Notes: generated by a model from the letters alone, not told the origin. Shown: positions 35,512 through 44,504, counted from the stretch's first letter. The stretch: DNA of 64,000 nt from Actinacidiphila sp. DG2A-62 (GCF_035825295.1 NZ_JAYMGI010000002.1:3477001-3541000), one strand, 5' to 3'. Made by a program: numbers and translations.

Positions 35512-36729
35512 TCAGAGGGGGGCGTCGGGCCAGTTGAGGAGGCGCGCGCCGAGCGCCGCCGTCTCCAGGGTGTAGCGCTGCAACGCGTCGTCCGGGTCGA
35601 ACCCCGTCAACGCCGCGATCCGCTCCAGCCGGTACGACAGCGCCCGCACGCTGAGCCCGAGCCGCCGGGCGGCCTCCGCGTTGACGTAACCCGCTGCCGC
35701 GTACGCGGTGATGGTCTCCACCAGCGGCTGCGCGCCGCCCCGCGCCCCGACCAGCGGTCCCAGCACCGTCCGCACCAGATCCGCCATCGCCGCGCGGTCC
35801 CGCATCAGCACCGGGAAGACCAGCAGGTCCGTCGCCTCGAGCACGTGCGCCTCCAGCCCGAGCCGTTCCGCGAGGTCCAGCGCGCTGAGCGCCTCCTCGT
35901 AGGAGCGGACGACGCCGACCGCGCCGCTGTGCGGCCGGCCGACCGCGACCCGCGCGCCGCCCGCGGCCGACAGCTTCACGAACGCGTCGAGCAGCGGGCC
36001 GTATGCCGCCGGCGCGACGCAGACCGCCCGGCCGTCCTTCGCCGCGATCAGCGCGTCGTGGTCGCCGAACCGCCCGGCCAGCTCGCGCTCGATCCGCAGC
36101 AGCAGCGGATGGCGGTCGTCGAAGCCGGTCAGAGCGCGGTCGCCGCCGCCGGCCGCCGGGCCCTGGGAGCCGGCCGCCGGGGCGGCCCCGGGCGTCGCGT
36201 CCACGGCCGCCTCGGGGGCCGGCGCGGCGACCGCGACGGTGTGCCGGTCGGCCAGCCGCAGCCCGAAGCGCTCGGCCTGCTCGGCGATCCGGCCGGGGTC
36301 GCTGCGCCCGTAGAGCAGGTCGTCGACGAACGCGCGGCGCGCGGCGACGACCTCGGCGACGGCGGACCGCCGGGCCCGCTCGTGCCCCTCGGCCAGCGCG
36401 GCGACGCCGGTCTCCAGCGCGGCGAGCACCGCGGCGCCCACCCGGCGCAGCTCGCCGGCGTCGCCGGCCCGGGCCACGCCGGGCAGCCCGGCCCAGGCGC
36501 GACGCACGGCGGTCAGGTGGGCGGCGGTCAGCTCGCGCAGCCCGTAGCCGGCGTCGGCGGCGTGCTCGCCGGCGGCGCGGCGCGCCTCCCGCTCCGCGCG
36601 GGTCAGCACGCGGCAGCTGACCGATATCTCGGCGAGCGACTCGGAGAAGCCCGCGACGAATTCAGGAGGCACGGCTCCGCCGGTCCCGCCCGTCCCGTCG
36701 GTCCCGCCCGCAACCGACGCCGCCACCAC
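35512..36729 (-). CDS. PucR/CdaR-type transcriptional regulator
   Basis: The 405-residue protein has the C-terminal PucR helix-turn-helix (AAGYVNAEAARRLGLSVRA, then LSYRLERIAALTGFDPDDALQRYTLETA), preceded by a GGDEF-like middle domain (about residues 190-330) and a helical N-terminal part. PucR-family proteins regulate purine, carbohydrate or amino-acid catabolism, or development in streptomycetes. Its target is not evident; the neighbour tatA is on the same strand upstream but separated by about 200 bases. The start codon is uncertain within a few residues. Confidence 0.88.
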   Translation of the reverse strand: MVAASVAGGTDGTGGTGGAVPPEFVAGFSESLAEISVSCRVLTRAEREARRAAGEHAADAGYGLRELTAAHLTAVRRAWAGLPGVARAGDAGELRRVGAAVLAALETGVAALAEGHERARRSAVAEVVAARRAFVDDLLYGRSDPGRIAEQAERFGLRLADRHTVAVAAPAPEAAVDATPGAAPAAGSQGPAAGGGDRALTGFDDRHPLLLRIERELAGRFGDHDALIAAKDGRAVCVAPAAYGPLLDAFVKLSAAGGARVAVGRPHSGAVGVVRSYEEALSALDLAERLGLEAHVLEATDLLVFPVLMRDRAAMADLVRTVLGPLVGARGGAQPLVETITAYAAAGYVNAEAARRLGLSVRALSYRLERIAALTGFDPDDALQRYTLETAALGARLLNWPDAPL

Positions 36730-36935
36730 GAGGCCCCCACCTGATCCGTCCGGCGCGCCGGAGACTTCCCGGGCGCCGCGTTCCTTCCGACGTCCGGACA
36801 GCTGAACGTATCAAGACTGCCGGAACCAGGAAGCGGGGAGTGCGCTGCGGCGGCGCCCGCGGCGCGCGAACGCCCCGGCGGTCGGCCGGGGGCCGGTCGC
36901 CGGGGCGGGGTGCGGCCGTGGTCCGGCCGCCGGTG

Positions 36936-37214
36936 CTACTTCGTGGTGCTGGCGGCCGGCTGCTCGGCGGCCTCGTTCGCGGTCACCACGTCGCTGGGGG
37001 TGATGGCCTCGGGCGTCGGGGTCGGCGTGGCGGTCGGCGCGCTGCTCGCGGGCGTCGCGTCGTCCGTCTTCATCGCCTTGGCCTCGGACTTCAGGATGCG
37101 CATGGACTTGCCCAGCCCGCGCGCGGCGTCCGGCAGCTTCTTCGAACCGAACAGCACGATGACGACGATCGCCACCACGATCAGGTGCCACGGCTCCAGC
37201 CCGTTTCGCAACAT
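36936..37214 (-). CDS. tatA: Sec-independent translocase subunit TatA
   Basis: TatA forms the pore of the twin-arginine pathway that exports folded proteins. The 92-residue protein has the N-terminal membrane segment [21 protein letters not shown], the FGSKKLP hinge, and the amphipathic helix [19 protein letters not shown], followed by a Thr/Pro/Ala-rich tail. It stands alone without tatC or tatB. The ATG at 37214 follows GAGGATGG; an in-frame ATG at 37229 would add five residues. Streptomycetes often have a second tatA separate from tatC. Confidence 0.94.
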   Translation of the reverse strand: MLRNGLEPWHLIVVAIVVIVLFGSKKLPDAARGLGKSMRILKSEAKAMKTDDATPASSAPTATPTPTPEAITPSDVVTANEAAEQPAASTTK

Positions 37215-37409
37215 GGGGACCATCCTCATCTCGTCAAAAGGTCCGGCCGAGGCCGGCGGTCACGCTTCCAGTCGGTTCCACCCGTTGGTTCCAACTGTCG
37301 CATTGTCACCCCGGAGCGGCCGCACGCAGCACCCGGGTACTCAAAGCATGCGCAAAAAGCTCGTGAACGCCAAGCCCCCGCCCAGCTGCCAAGACGGTCC
37401 CGGCGGGGT

Positions 37410-38006
37410 TCACGCGGCGACGGCGATGCTGCCGCGGTCCAGCCGGGAGCCGGCCCGGCGGGCCGGGCGGCGGGCGAAGACGACCAGGCGCAGCACCAGG
37501 AAGCGGCCGGTTCCGGCCAGTCCCGAGGCGCCCAGGTAGACGGCCTGGGTGAGCAGCGGACCGGTGTGCGGGTCGGCCGCGTCGAGCACCAGCACCGCGG
37601 CCGTGGTCATGAGATACGCCACCGCGAGGGTCAGGGCGGACTTGGCGTGGATACGCCAGCCGGCCAGCCCGGCCCCGCGCCAGCCGCCCTTGCCGGCCGC
37701 GCCGAAGGTGAAGCGGTGGTGCAGCTCGGTGGCCAGCAGCGTGGAGGCGACGGTCACGACGGCGTTGGCCAGCGCGAAGGGCGCCCAGCCGGCGGTGAGC
37801 AGCAGCACACCGCTGCTGAGCACGCTGACGCCGCCGCCGAACACCACGAAGCGGACGAACGCCCCGATGATCCCGTGCTGCGCGGGCTCGCCGGCGGGCT
37901 CGCCCACGGCTTCGTCGGCGGGCGCGTCCGCCGGTCCGTCAGCGTGGCCGCTCGCGGGCTCGCAGTCGCCGACGCCGTCGTCGGCCACCGCCTCCTCGAC
38001 CTCCAT
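37410..38006 (-). CDS. GtrA-like membrane protein
   Basis: The protein (198 residues from ATG 38006) has an acidic N-terminus and four hydrophobic segments, with AFVRFVVFGGGVSVLSSGVLLL as the first and GRFLVLRLVVFARRP near the end, matching the GtrA family linked to flipping of polyprenyl-sugar donors. The conserved RF of GtrA appears in both places. An upstream in-frame ATG at 38078 would add 24 Gly/Thr-rich residues and is less likely. No glycosyltransferase is adjacent, so the sugar or lipid is unknown. Confidence 0.82.
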   Translation of the reverse strand: MEVEEAVADDGVGDCEPASGHADGPADAPADEAVGEPAGEPAQHGIIGAFVRFVVFGGGVSVLSSGVLLLTAGWAPFALANAVVTVASTLLATELHHRFTFGAAGKGGWRGAGLAGWRIHAKSALTLAVAYLMTTAAVLVLDAADPHTGPLLTQAVYLGASGLAGTGRFLVLRLVVFARRPARRAGSRLDRGSIAVAA

Positions 38007-38302
38007 GGCCGTCCCCGTCCCCAATCCCGTCGTCCCCGACGTCCCTGTCCTCGCCGTGGTCCCGCTCGTCCGCCTCATGCCGCAACTGTCGCGGCAGCCG
38101 CTGACACGGCGCCGACACGCACCGCACCGCTGATGTCAGCGCCGCGTCGGCGCGATCTATGCCCGCCGCGGCGGGTGAATGCCGAGTGGATATCGATCAG
38201 TTGCCGATCCGTTGCCGAACGCGCCGGACGTGCCGGCCCCGCGGGGAAGGCACCGGGAATGCATGCCCGCGCCCGCGGCCGTCCATCCGCAGGGACGCGG
38301 TG

Positions 38303-38331
38303 CGCCCCCGCCGTGCCTGACGGCGGGGGCG
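38303..38331. terminator. Hairpin downstream of the dienelactone hydrolase operon
   Basis: CGCCCCCGCCGT (38303-38314) and ACGGCGGGGGCG (38320-38331) form a 12-bp stem with a 5-base loop, followed on the plus strand by ATCTTTCC. It lies 65 bases past the DUF6295-type stop. The remaining bases between 38007 and 38395 show no gene. Confidence 0.6.
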
Positions 38332-38395
38332 ATCTTTCCCGGCGCTCCCGGACGGCGCCCTGCCGCCCGCCCCCGGGGCCGGTGTGCGAGCGGCC

Positions 38396-38662
38396 TCAGA
38401 CCTGCATCTCCGCCGGCACCGCGGCCAGCGCCTCCTGGATCGCGGCGACCAGGGCCCGCGCGGAGGCGGCGGTCAGCTCCAGGGCGACGCGGGCGGCGGG
38501 CCCCTTGGACGGGTCGGCGAAGTCGATGTTCAGCGTGTGCTCGGCGAGCGCGTGCACGGGGTGGTCGAAGTAGACCGTGACGTCGCTGACCCGGAACCAG
38601 GAGCCGCCCGGGCCCTTGGCGCTGCCCTCCACCCGGTCCTTGACGGTGAGGTAGGTGCACAT
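38396..38662 (-). CDS. DUF6295-like small protein
   Basis: This 88-residue protein starts MCTYLTVKDRVEGSAKGPGG and contains the pattern VYFDHPVHALAEHTLNIDF, which I recognise as the DUF6295 family of small actinobacterial proteins of unknown function. Several histidines (HPVH, EH) could bind a metal, but that is speculation. Its start lies two bases after the stop of the dienelactone hydrolase gene, so the two are one operon. DUF6295 next to a dienelactone hydrolase appears to be a conserved pair. Confidence 0.75.
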   Translation of the reverse strand: MCTYLTVKDRVEGSAKGPGGSWFRVSDVTVYFDHPVHALAEHTLNIDFADPSKGPAARVALELTAASARALVAAIQEALAAVPAEMQV

Positions 38663-38664
38663 GG

Positions 38665-39450
38665 TCAGCTCCCGGGGTCCGCGAGGTGCTTGCCGTAGAA
38701 CTCGGTGATCCGCTCCCAGCCGTCCAGCGCGGCGGCCACGTTGTAGCTCGGGCGGTTCACCGCGAAGAAGGCGTGGCCGGCGCCCTCGTAGGTGTGGAAG
38801 TCGAAGTCCTTGCCGTGCTCGGTGAGGATGCGCTCCAGCTCGGCGACCTGCTCGGGGCCGGGGTAGGAGTCGTCGGCACCGAACAGGCCGAGCAGCGGCG
38901 CGCGCAGGTCCGGCAGTCGGTCGACCAGCGGGGTGACCTTCAGCGGCATGCCCTCGGGCACGGTGCCGGTGACGAAGGCGCCGTAGCAGTCGACCGCCGC
39001 GTCCACGTCGAGGCTGCACGCGGCCAGCACGCTCTGCCGGCCGCCGGAGCAGTAACCGATCACGCCGACCCGGCCGTTGGAGGTGGGCAGCGCCCGCAGG
39101 TAGGCGGCGGCGCCCGCCACGTCGCCGACCAGGCGGTCGTCGGGCACGCCGCCGGCCGCGCGGGAGACCGCCGCGGCGTCGTCGGGGGAGGCGCCGGGCG
39201 CCTCGCGGTAGTACAGGTTCACGCAGATCGCGTCGTAGCCCAGCTCGGCGAACCGGCGGACGATCTCCTTGGACTCCCGGTCGTAGCCGGGCATGTGGTG
39301 GATCACGACCACTCCGCCGCGGCGCGCGGCGCCCTCCGGGCGCGCGAGGTACGCCTCGACGGTGTCGCCGCCGTGGCCCGCGACGGCGACGGTGCTCGCG
39401 GTCAGCCCGGCCGCGGGGGCGGTGGGCGTGGTGATGGGGGATTCGCTCAT
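38665..39450 (-). CDS. Dienelactone hydrolase family protein
   Basis: The 261-residue alpha/beta hydrolase has the Cys nucleophile elbow IGYCSGG, the acid in GADDSYPGP and the catalytic His in EGAGHAFFAVNRP, as in dienelactone hydrolases of aromatic degradation. VVVIHHMPGYDRESKEIVRR is the typical N-terminal block. The family acts on many lactones and esters, so the natural substrate is uncertain. It is the first gene of a two-gene operon with the DUF6295-like gene. Its upstream region (39451-39510) is short. Confidence 0.9.
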   Translation of the reverse strand: MSESPITTPTAPAAGLTASTVAVAGHGGDTVEAYLARPEGAARRGGVVVIHHMPGYDRESKEIVRRFAELGYDAICVNLYYREAPGASPDDAAAVSRAAGGVPDDRLVGDVAGAAAYLRALPTSNGRVGVIGYCSGGRQSVLAACSLDVDAAVDCYGAFVTGTVPEGMPLKVTPLVDRLPDLRAPLLGLFGADDSYPGPEQVAELERILTEHGKDFDFHTYEGAGHAFFAVNRPSYNVAAALDGWERITEFYGKHLADPGS

Positions 39451-39510
39451 GGAGCCATCTCTACCATAAGCCTGGACTGATCAGTTTGTGCTGTGCACCG
39501 GGACGACGAC

Positions 39511-39547
39511 GCGGACGGGGTCCCCCCGCTGAGGGGACGCCGTCCGC
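39511..39547 (-). terminator. Hairpin after the SPW-repeat gene
   Basis: GCGGACGGGGTCCCC (39511-39525) and GGGGACGCCGTCCGC (39533-39547) pair over 15 positions with one mismatch, 17 bases past the SPW-protein stop on the minus strand. Confidence 0.65.
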
Positions 39548-39563
39548 GCGGTGATCGGGCGGG

Positions 39564-40076
39564 TCAGCGGCGGGCGCCGCCGGCCTCCTGCTTGCGGCCC
39601 ATGCGCTTGGCCATCGGGCCCATGCCCAGGGTGGCCAGGGCGAGCAGGCAGATGATGCCGCCGAGGATCACGTTGTTGATGATTGTCTTGTGGGTGTCGT
39701 AGTTCCCGGACACAACCCACGGCGCGATGATCGTCCACACGCCGATCGCCAGTGCGCCCCAGCCCAGATTGTGGGTGCGCTCCAGCGCGGAGCCGAACCC
39801 CAGGCCGAGGACCGCGAGCGCGAGCCCGGTCACGAGGTTGCTGACCCGCAGGCCGGTGAATCCGGCGAAGCCCGCCACCCAGGGCGAGATCGCCAGGTAG
39901 AGGCCGGCCAGCATCAGGAGGCTCTCCAGCATGCCGGTCGCCGCGTTGTCACCGACCTTCGCGTAACGGTCGCGGAGGGACATGATGTCCGGGTGGTGAT
40001 CGATGTGGTGCGCCGACGTGCTGGTTCCGGTCGGTGCGTTCCGCGGAGCCGTCGGCTGGGTCGAATCGGTGGCCAT
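39564..40076 (-). CDS. SPW-repeat membrane protein
   Basis: The 170-residue protein has four hydrophobic segments and two Ser/Ala-Pro-Trp motifs, YLAISPWVAGF and WTIIAPWVVSG, which define the SPW repeat family. The N-terminal about 45 residues are polar, with His-rich HHIDHHPD. The function is unknown. The ATG at 40076 gives MATDSTQP; an upstream in-frame start at 40196 adds 40 residues without membrane character and was not chosen. It is a single-gene transcript with its own terminator. Confidence 0.85.
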   Translation of the reverse strand: MATDSTQPTAPRNAPTGTSTSAHHIDHHPDIMSLRDRYAKVGDNAATGMLESLLMLAGLYLAISPWVAGFAGFTGLRVSNLVTGLALAVLGLGFGSALERTHNLGWGALAIGVWTIIAPWVVSGNYDTHKTIINNVILGGIICLLALATLGMGPMAKRMGRKQEAGGARR

Positions 40077-40246
40077 GCAAGCCACCCCCTTCGCAGTGCA
40101 GTCGCTTATTGCCACCGGATGTCCTTCGGGTCTCCGCCCCGAAGCTGCCGCATCCTCATTCAGCGTAAAACTTCCATAAGCGATGCGGCCACCCAAAGCG
40201 GAGCGACATGTCGCGAAGGGCGCGCACGACCGCGAGACCGGGCCTT

Positions 40247-40906
40247 TCAGGCGCGGCGCGCCGCCACCGGGCCGGGCGTGGCGGGCGCGCGGCCGGGCGC
40301 CGCGTCCGCGCGCTCGGGCGGCAGCACCGCGTCGAGCAGGGCCGCGGCGGCGGCCCGGGCGGCAGCCGCGGCGGTGCGGTCGCGGTCCATCCGGGCGGAG
40401 AGCGTCGAGCCGTCGTAGAGCAGGTGCAGTTGGCGCCCGAGCGTCTCGGGGTCGGGCGCGCCGGCCTCGGCGGCCAGCGAGGTGAACAGCCCGCGCAGCC
40501 AGCCGCGGTACGCGTCCGACGCCTGCTCGACCGCGCCGCCGTGCGGGGCCTCCGCGGACGCCGCGACGAACGCGCAGCCGTTGAACTCCGGGTCGTGGAA
40601 GGACTCGTCCTGCGCGTCGAAGATCCCCAGCAGCCGTTCGCGCGCGGTGCCGTAACGCGGCATCACCCGCAGGATGCGCGCGCTGTTGCGCTCGTGCCGA
40701 GACTCCAGATAGGCCTGGACCAGGCCCTCCTTGCTGCCGAAGCAGTTGTACAGCGATGCCTTGGCGACCCCGGCGTGCTCGATGACCCGGTCGATGCCGA
40801 CCGACTGCACGCCCTCCCGGTAGAACAGCTCGTTCGCCGCCGCGAGCAGCCGCTCGCGCGCCGACGGCCGCTCGCCGCGTCCGGCTTCCTTCGCCGTCGC
40901 CGTCAT
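40247..40906 (-). CDS. TetR/AcrR-family regulator of the adjacent MFS gene
   Basis: The 219-residue protein has the TetR helix-turn-helix RERLLAAANELFYREGVQSVGIDRVIEHAGVAKASLYNCFGSKEGLV (about residues 17-60) and a ligand-binding C-terminal region ending in low-complexity Ala/Pro residues. A palindrome AGACAGGTCTGTCT lies 17 bases upstream of its ATG (40906), and matching sites lie upstream of the MFS gene, so it probably represses both genes and is released by a substrate of the pump. That ligand is unknown. Confidence 0.92.
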   Translation of the reverse strand: MTATAKEAGRGERPSARERLLAAANELFYREGVQSVGIDRVIEHAGVAKASLYNCFGSKEGLVQAYLESRHERNSARILRVMPRYGTARERLLGIFDAQDESFHDPEFNGCAFVAASAEAPHGGAVEQASDAYRGWLRGLFTSLAAEAGAPDPETLGRQLHLLYDGSTLSARMDRDRTAAAAARAAAAALLDAVLPPERADAAPGRAPATPGPVAARRA

Positions 40907-40922
40907 CCGAACCACCTTCTCC

Positions 40923-40936
40923 AGACAGGTCTGTCT
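40923..40936. promoter_or_regulatory. TetR operator AGACAGNNCTGTCT (copy at the tetR gene)
   Basis: AGACAGGTCTGTCT is a perfect 14-bp palindrome immediately upstream of the tetR start. Copies at 42509-42528 and 42544-42557 share the core. Confidence 0.8.
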
Positions 40937-41070
40937 ATCGTAGTCGCGCGGCCCCCGCCGCGTCAGCTCTCGACCGGCCATCGACCGGCTCCCGACCGGC
41001 TCTCGACCGGCTCTCGATCAGCCCCCGGTCAGCCCCCGGTCAGCCCCCCGGTCCCCCCGGCGGCTCCCGG

Positions 41071-42459
41071 TCAGCTCTCGCGCACGGCCTGCGGGGTGCG
41101 CAGGCCGGCGGTGAGCAGCCCCACCAGCGCGACCGCGGCGAGCAGGATCACCGCGGCGCCGTACTCGCGGGCGGTGTCGAGCAGGCCGCCGCCGTGCACC
41201 ACCAGGAAGCCGGCGACCACCGCGGGCACGCCCATGCCCAGGTAGGACACGACGTAGAGCAGTGAGAGCACGCCCGCCCGCTCGTGCGGCGCGACCAGCG
41301 GGACGACCAGCCGGATGCCGCCCTGGAAGCCGGCGCCGAAGCCGAATCCGGCGATCGCGCTGCCGGCGAAGAAGCCGGTGGAGGCGGCCGCGCCGCCGCC
41401 GCCCGAGCCGAGCGAGAGCAGCGTCAGTCCGACGCCGACGATGAGGGTGACCACGCCGGTGACCATGACCGCGCGGGTCCCGGCGGCCCGCAGCAGCGGC
41501 ACCGACAGCGCCGCGGAGCCGGCCAGCACGAACAGGCTCAGGCCGCCGTAGACCACGGAGTCGGAGTGCACCAGGCCGCGGGTGATCGCCGGGCCCAGCG
41601 AGCCGTAGAAGCCGGCCAGCGCCCAGACCGAGAACAGCACCGGCGCGGCGATCGCGACCGGGCCGCGGGCGGCGCGCGGCAGACGGATGTCCGGGCTCAT
41701 GCTGGACAGCGCGCCGGGCTTGCGGGTCACGGTCTCCGGCAGCGCGGCCACGCCCAGCGCCTGGAGCACGAACACACCGAGCAGCAGCAGGTAGACCAGG
41801 TGCGTCGGGGACGGCAGGAACTGCACGACGAAGCCGGAGGCCAGCGCGCCGGTCGCGGTGCCGATGGGCGGCGCGAAGGAGTTCGCGAGCGCGCCCCTGG
41901 CCCGGTCGACGTCGAGCATCCCGGCGCCTATCGCGCCGATCGCCGCGCCGGTGGCCACACCCTGGACGACCCGGGCGACGAGCAGGGTGCTCACGCTTCC
42001 CGCCTCGGCGAAGACGACCATGGCCGCGGCCTGTCCGGCCAGCGCGGTCACGAGCACCGGCCGGCGGCCGACGTGGTCGGAGATCCGGCCGAAGACCAGC
42101 AGCGCGGCGAGCACCGCGACGGCGTAGACGCCGAAGACGACCGTGGTGGTGATCGGGGAGAAGCCCCATTCGTGCTGGTAGACCGCGTAGAGCGGGGTCG
42201 GGGCGCTGGAGGCGGCGAGCAGGGTGACGATGATCGAGGCGAGCAGCACGAGGGAGCCGGTGGGCCCCCATCGCAGCCGTCGTCGCCGTGTCGCCTCCGG
42301 GCTCCGCGGGCTCGGCTCGGCGCCGGGCGCGCCGGGCGCGCCGGGGGTCCGCGGCGCGGGTGCGGTGGCCGCGGCGGTCCTGCCGGGCCGGGTGGCGCGG
42401 GTGGCCGGCGCGGCGGTCGCCGCGTTCGCCGCAGTGCTGCTGGTGGCCGTGTGGGTCAT
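41071..42459 (-). CDS. MFS efflux transporter
   Basis: The protein (462 residues from ATG 42459) has twelve hydrophobic segments of the major facilitator superfamily, including GRISDHVGRRPVLV (the loop 2-3 motif) and GALANSFAPPIGTATGALASG. An N-terminal extension of about 60 Ala/Thr/Pro-rich residues precedes the first helix. Two starts are credible: ATG 42459 behind GGGGAG, and ATG 42501 behind AGGAGACGTG directly after the operator. The TetR gene lies just downstream on the same strand. Its substrate is probably a drug or metabolite but is not predictable. Confidence 0.9.
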   Translation of the reverse strand: MTHTATSSTAANAATAAPATRATRPGRTAAATAPAPRTPGAPGAPGAEPSPRSPEATRRRRLRWGPTGSLVLLASIIVTLLAASSAPTPLYAVYQHEWGFSPITTTVVFGVYAVAVLAALLVFGRISDHVGRRPVLVTALAGQAAAMVVFAEAGSVSTLLVARVVQGVATGAAIGAIGAGMLDVDRARGALANSFAPPIGTATGALASGFVVQFLPSPTHLVYLLLLGVFVLQALGVAALPETVTRKPGALSSMSPDIRLPRAARGPVAIAAPVLFSVWALAGFYGSLGPAITRGLVHSDSVVYGGLSLFVLAGSAALSVPLLRAAGTRAVMVTGVVTLIVGVGLTLLSLGSGGGGAAASTGFFAGSAIAGFGFGAGFQGGIRLVVPLVAPHERAGVLSLLYVVSYLGMGVPAVVAGFLVVHGGGLLDTAREYGAAVILLAAVALVGLLTAGLRTPQAVRES

Positions 42460-42508
42460 TCGGGACTCCCCGGGGTCGCCGGACGGTGTCTGCGTCCGCA
42501 TCACGTCT

Positions 42509-42528
42509 CCTAGACAGATCTGTCTAGG
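42509..42528. promoter_or_regulatory. TetR operator, perfect 20-bp palindrome
   Basis: CCTAGACAGATCTGTCTAGG is a perfect 20-base palindrome with the same AGACAGNNCTGTCT core as at the tetR gene, located at the MFS promoter. Confidence 0.85.
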
Positions 42529-42543
42529 CACGGCCTCACTGTA

Positions 42544-42557
42544 GACAGACCTGTCTG
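42544..42557. promoter_or_regulatory. Second TetR operator upstream of the MFS gene
   Basis: AGACAGACCTGTCT has the same core, 15 bases beyond the first operator. The stretch 42558-42747 holds the divergent promoter of the ligase genes and no other recognised feature. Confidence 0.75.
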
Positions 42558-42747
42558 TGCACGTCAAGCGATCCCCGTCACACCCGCCGCGCCGTTCCGC
42601 GGCTCACCGGCGTTTACGTGGGGCTTCTCCGGATAGCCGCAGGACAGCGCCCGCACGGGCGCGGACGGCAGCCCGCGCCCGTTCCGTATTCCGGAACCAC
42701 CCCGTACTCCGACCTCACCCCGATCTCCGGCCCCGAGGGAGGCAGCC

Positions 42748-43425
42748 GTGGCCGAGCACCGCACCCGCCAGGACCGCACCCGGCGCGACCGGGAGGCGCT
42801 GGCCGACTACCGCCGCAAGCGCGACTTCGCCCGGACCCGCGAGCCGCGCGGCGCGGACCGGGAGGCGGCCGGCGACGCGCCCGTCTTCGTCGTCCAGATC
42901 CACGACGCGAGCGCGATGCACTTCGACTTCCGGCTGGAGGTCGACGGCGTGCTGAAGTCGTGGGCGGTGCCCAAGGGGCCCTCGGACGACCCGGGGACCA
43001 AGCGGCTGGCGATGCCGACCGAGGACCACCCGATGGAGTACCAGGACTACGAGGGCGTCATCGCGGCCGGCGAGTACGGCGGCGGGACGGTCATCGTGTG
43101 GGACCGGGGCACGTACCGCAATCTCAGCCGGGACCGGCGCTCGGGGAAGGAGATCCCGTTCGCGCAGGCCCTGGAGCGCGGCCACGTCTCGTTCCGGCTG
43201 GACGGCTCCAAGCTGCACGGCGGCTACGCGCTCACCCGCATCCCGCCGCGCGACGGCCGGGGCGAGCCGTGGCTGCTGGTCAAGGAGGCCGACGGCCGCG
43301 CCGAGCACCACGGCACCCCGGTGCCGCGCCGGGCGCGCTCGGTGCTCACCGGGCGGACGCTCCGCCAGGTCGCGCACGACGAGCGGGAGTCCCCCGGGTC
43401 CCAGGACGGGGGCGGGTCCGCGTGA
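42748..43425 (+). CDS. LigD-type 3'-phosphoesterase
   Basis: This 225-residue protein corresponds to the 3'-phosphoesterase domain of LigD, which cleans DNA 3' ends in non-homologous end joining. Family motifs are VQIHDASAMHFDFRLEVDGVLKSWAVPKGPS, with the catalytic His and Asp residues, EDHPMEYQDYEG and WDRGTYR. The start is GTG (42748). The TGA overlaps the GTG of the next gene, encoding the ligase domain, so the phosphoesterase and ligase are separate but coupled polypeptides. No Ku gene is visible in this window. Confidence 0.9.
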   Translation: MAEHRTRQDRTRRDREALADYRRKRDFARTREPRGADREAAGDAPVFVVQIHDASAMHFDFRLEVDGVLKSWAVPKGPSDDPGTKRLAMPTEDHPMEYQDYEGVIAAGEYGGGTVIVWDRGTYRNLSRDRRSGKEIPFAQALERGHVSFRLDGSKLHGGYALTRIPPRDGRGEPWLLVKEADGRAEHHGTPVPRRARSVLTGRTLRQVAHDERESPGSQDGGGSA

Positions 43426-44504
43426 GCGCGCCGGTCCGGCCCGCCGGCCGGGGCGCGGCGCAGCCGGCGGACCCCGGCCACCGGCTGCTCGCCCGGCTGC
43501 CGGAGGCCCGGCGCGCGCTGCTGCGGCCGGTGCGGGACGGCGAGCCGGCGCCGCGCGGCCCGATGCTCGCCACGCTCAGCTCCCGCCGCGACTTCGACGC
43601 CGCGTGGCTCTTCGAGCGCAAGCTCGACGGCGTGCGGGCGATCGCGGTGTACGACGACGCCGGCCCGCACCTGCTCTCGCGCACCGGGCGGACCACCGAC
43701 ACGACGTACCCCGAGGTCATCGCGGCGCTGGCGGAACAAGGCTCCCCCGGCCTCACCCTCGACGGCGAGATCGTCGCCCTCAACCGGGCCGGCCGCACCG
43801 ACTTCTCCCTGCTCCAGCAGCGGATGGGCCTGACCGACCCGCGGGCGGTGCGGGCCAGCCGCGTCGCCGTCACCTACTACGTCTTCGACCTGCTCACCCT
43901 GGACGGCTGGGACCTGACCCGGCTCCCGCTGCGCACCCGCAAGGCGCTGCTGCGCGCGGCGGTCGACTTCACCGGCCCGCTGCGGTTCACCCCGCACCGC
44001 AACCACGACGACGCGCACCCGGCCGCCGACCAGCTCGCCCAGGCGTGCGGCCGCGGCTGGGAGGGGCTGATCGCCAAGCGGGCGAACGCGCCGTACCAGG
44101 CCAGGCGGTCCGGGGACTGGCTGAAGCTCAAGTGCGCGAGCGGCCAGGAGTTCGTGGTCGGCGGGTTCACCGAGCCGGCCGGCGCGCGGGTGGGCTTCGG
44201 CGCGCTGCTGCTCGGCTACCACGACGCGTCCGGCGCGCTGCGCTTCGCCGGCAAGGTCGGCACCGGCTGGTCGGACCGGCAGCTGCGGGCGCTGCGCGAG
44301 CGGCTCGACGGGCTGGAGCGGCCCCGCACGCCCTTCGCCGCGGGCTCCCCGCGCGAGCGCGGCGCGCACTGGGTCGAGCCCGCGCTGGTGGCGCAGATCG
44401 GCTTCAGCGAGTGGACCAGGGACGGGCTGCTGCGGCACCCCCGCTTCCTGGGGCTGCGCGACGACAAGGCGCCCGAGGAGGTGGTGCGGGAGCGGCCCGC
44501 GTAG
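43422..44504 (+). CDS. LigD-type ATP-dependent DNA ligase
   Basis: The 360-residue protein has the ligase motif I FERKLDGVRAIAV (active-site Lys), motif III LTLDGEIVAL, motif IV GWEGLIAKRANAPYQ and motif V WLKLKC, followed by an OB-fold domain with GFTEPAGARVGFGALLLGY. It seals nicks in non-homologous end joining. About 45 N-terminal residues are a low-complexity linker. It overlaps the phosphoesterase gene by four bases. The polymerase domain of full LigD is absent and would have to be encoded elsewhere. Confidence 0.92.
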   Translation: MSAPVRPAGRGAAQPADPGHRLLARLPEARRALLRPVRDGEPAPRGPMLATLSSRRDFDAAWLFERKLDGVRAIAVYDDAGPHLLSRTGRTTDTTYPEVIAALAEQGSPGLTLDGEIVALNRAGRTDFSLLQQRMGLTDPRAVRASRVAVTYYVFDLLTLDGWDLTRLPLRTRKALLRAAVDFTGPLRFTPHRNHDDAHPAADQLAQACGRGWEGLIAKRANAPYQARRSGDWLKLKCASGQEFVVGGFTEPAGARVGFGALLLGYHDASGALRFAGKVGTGWSDRQLRALRERLDGLERPRTPFAAGSPRERGAHWVEPALVAQIGFSEWTRDGLLRHPRFLGLRDDKAPEEVVRERPA

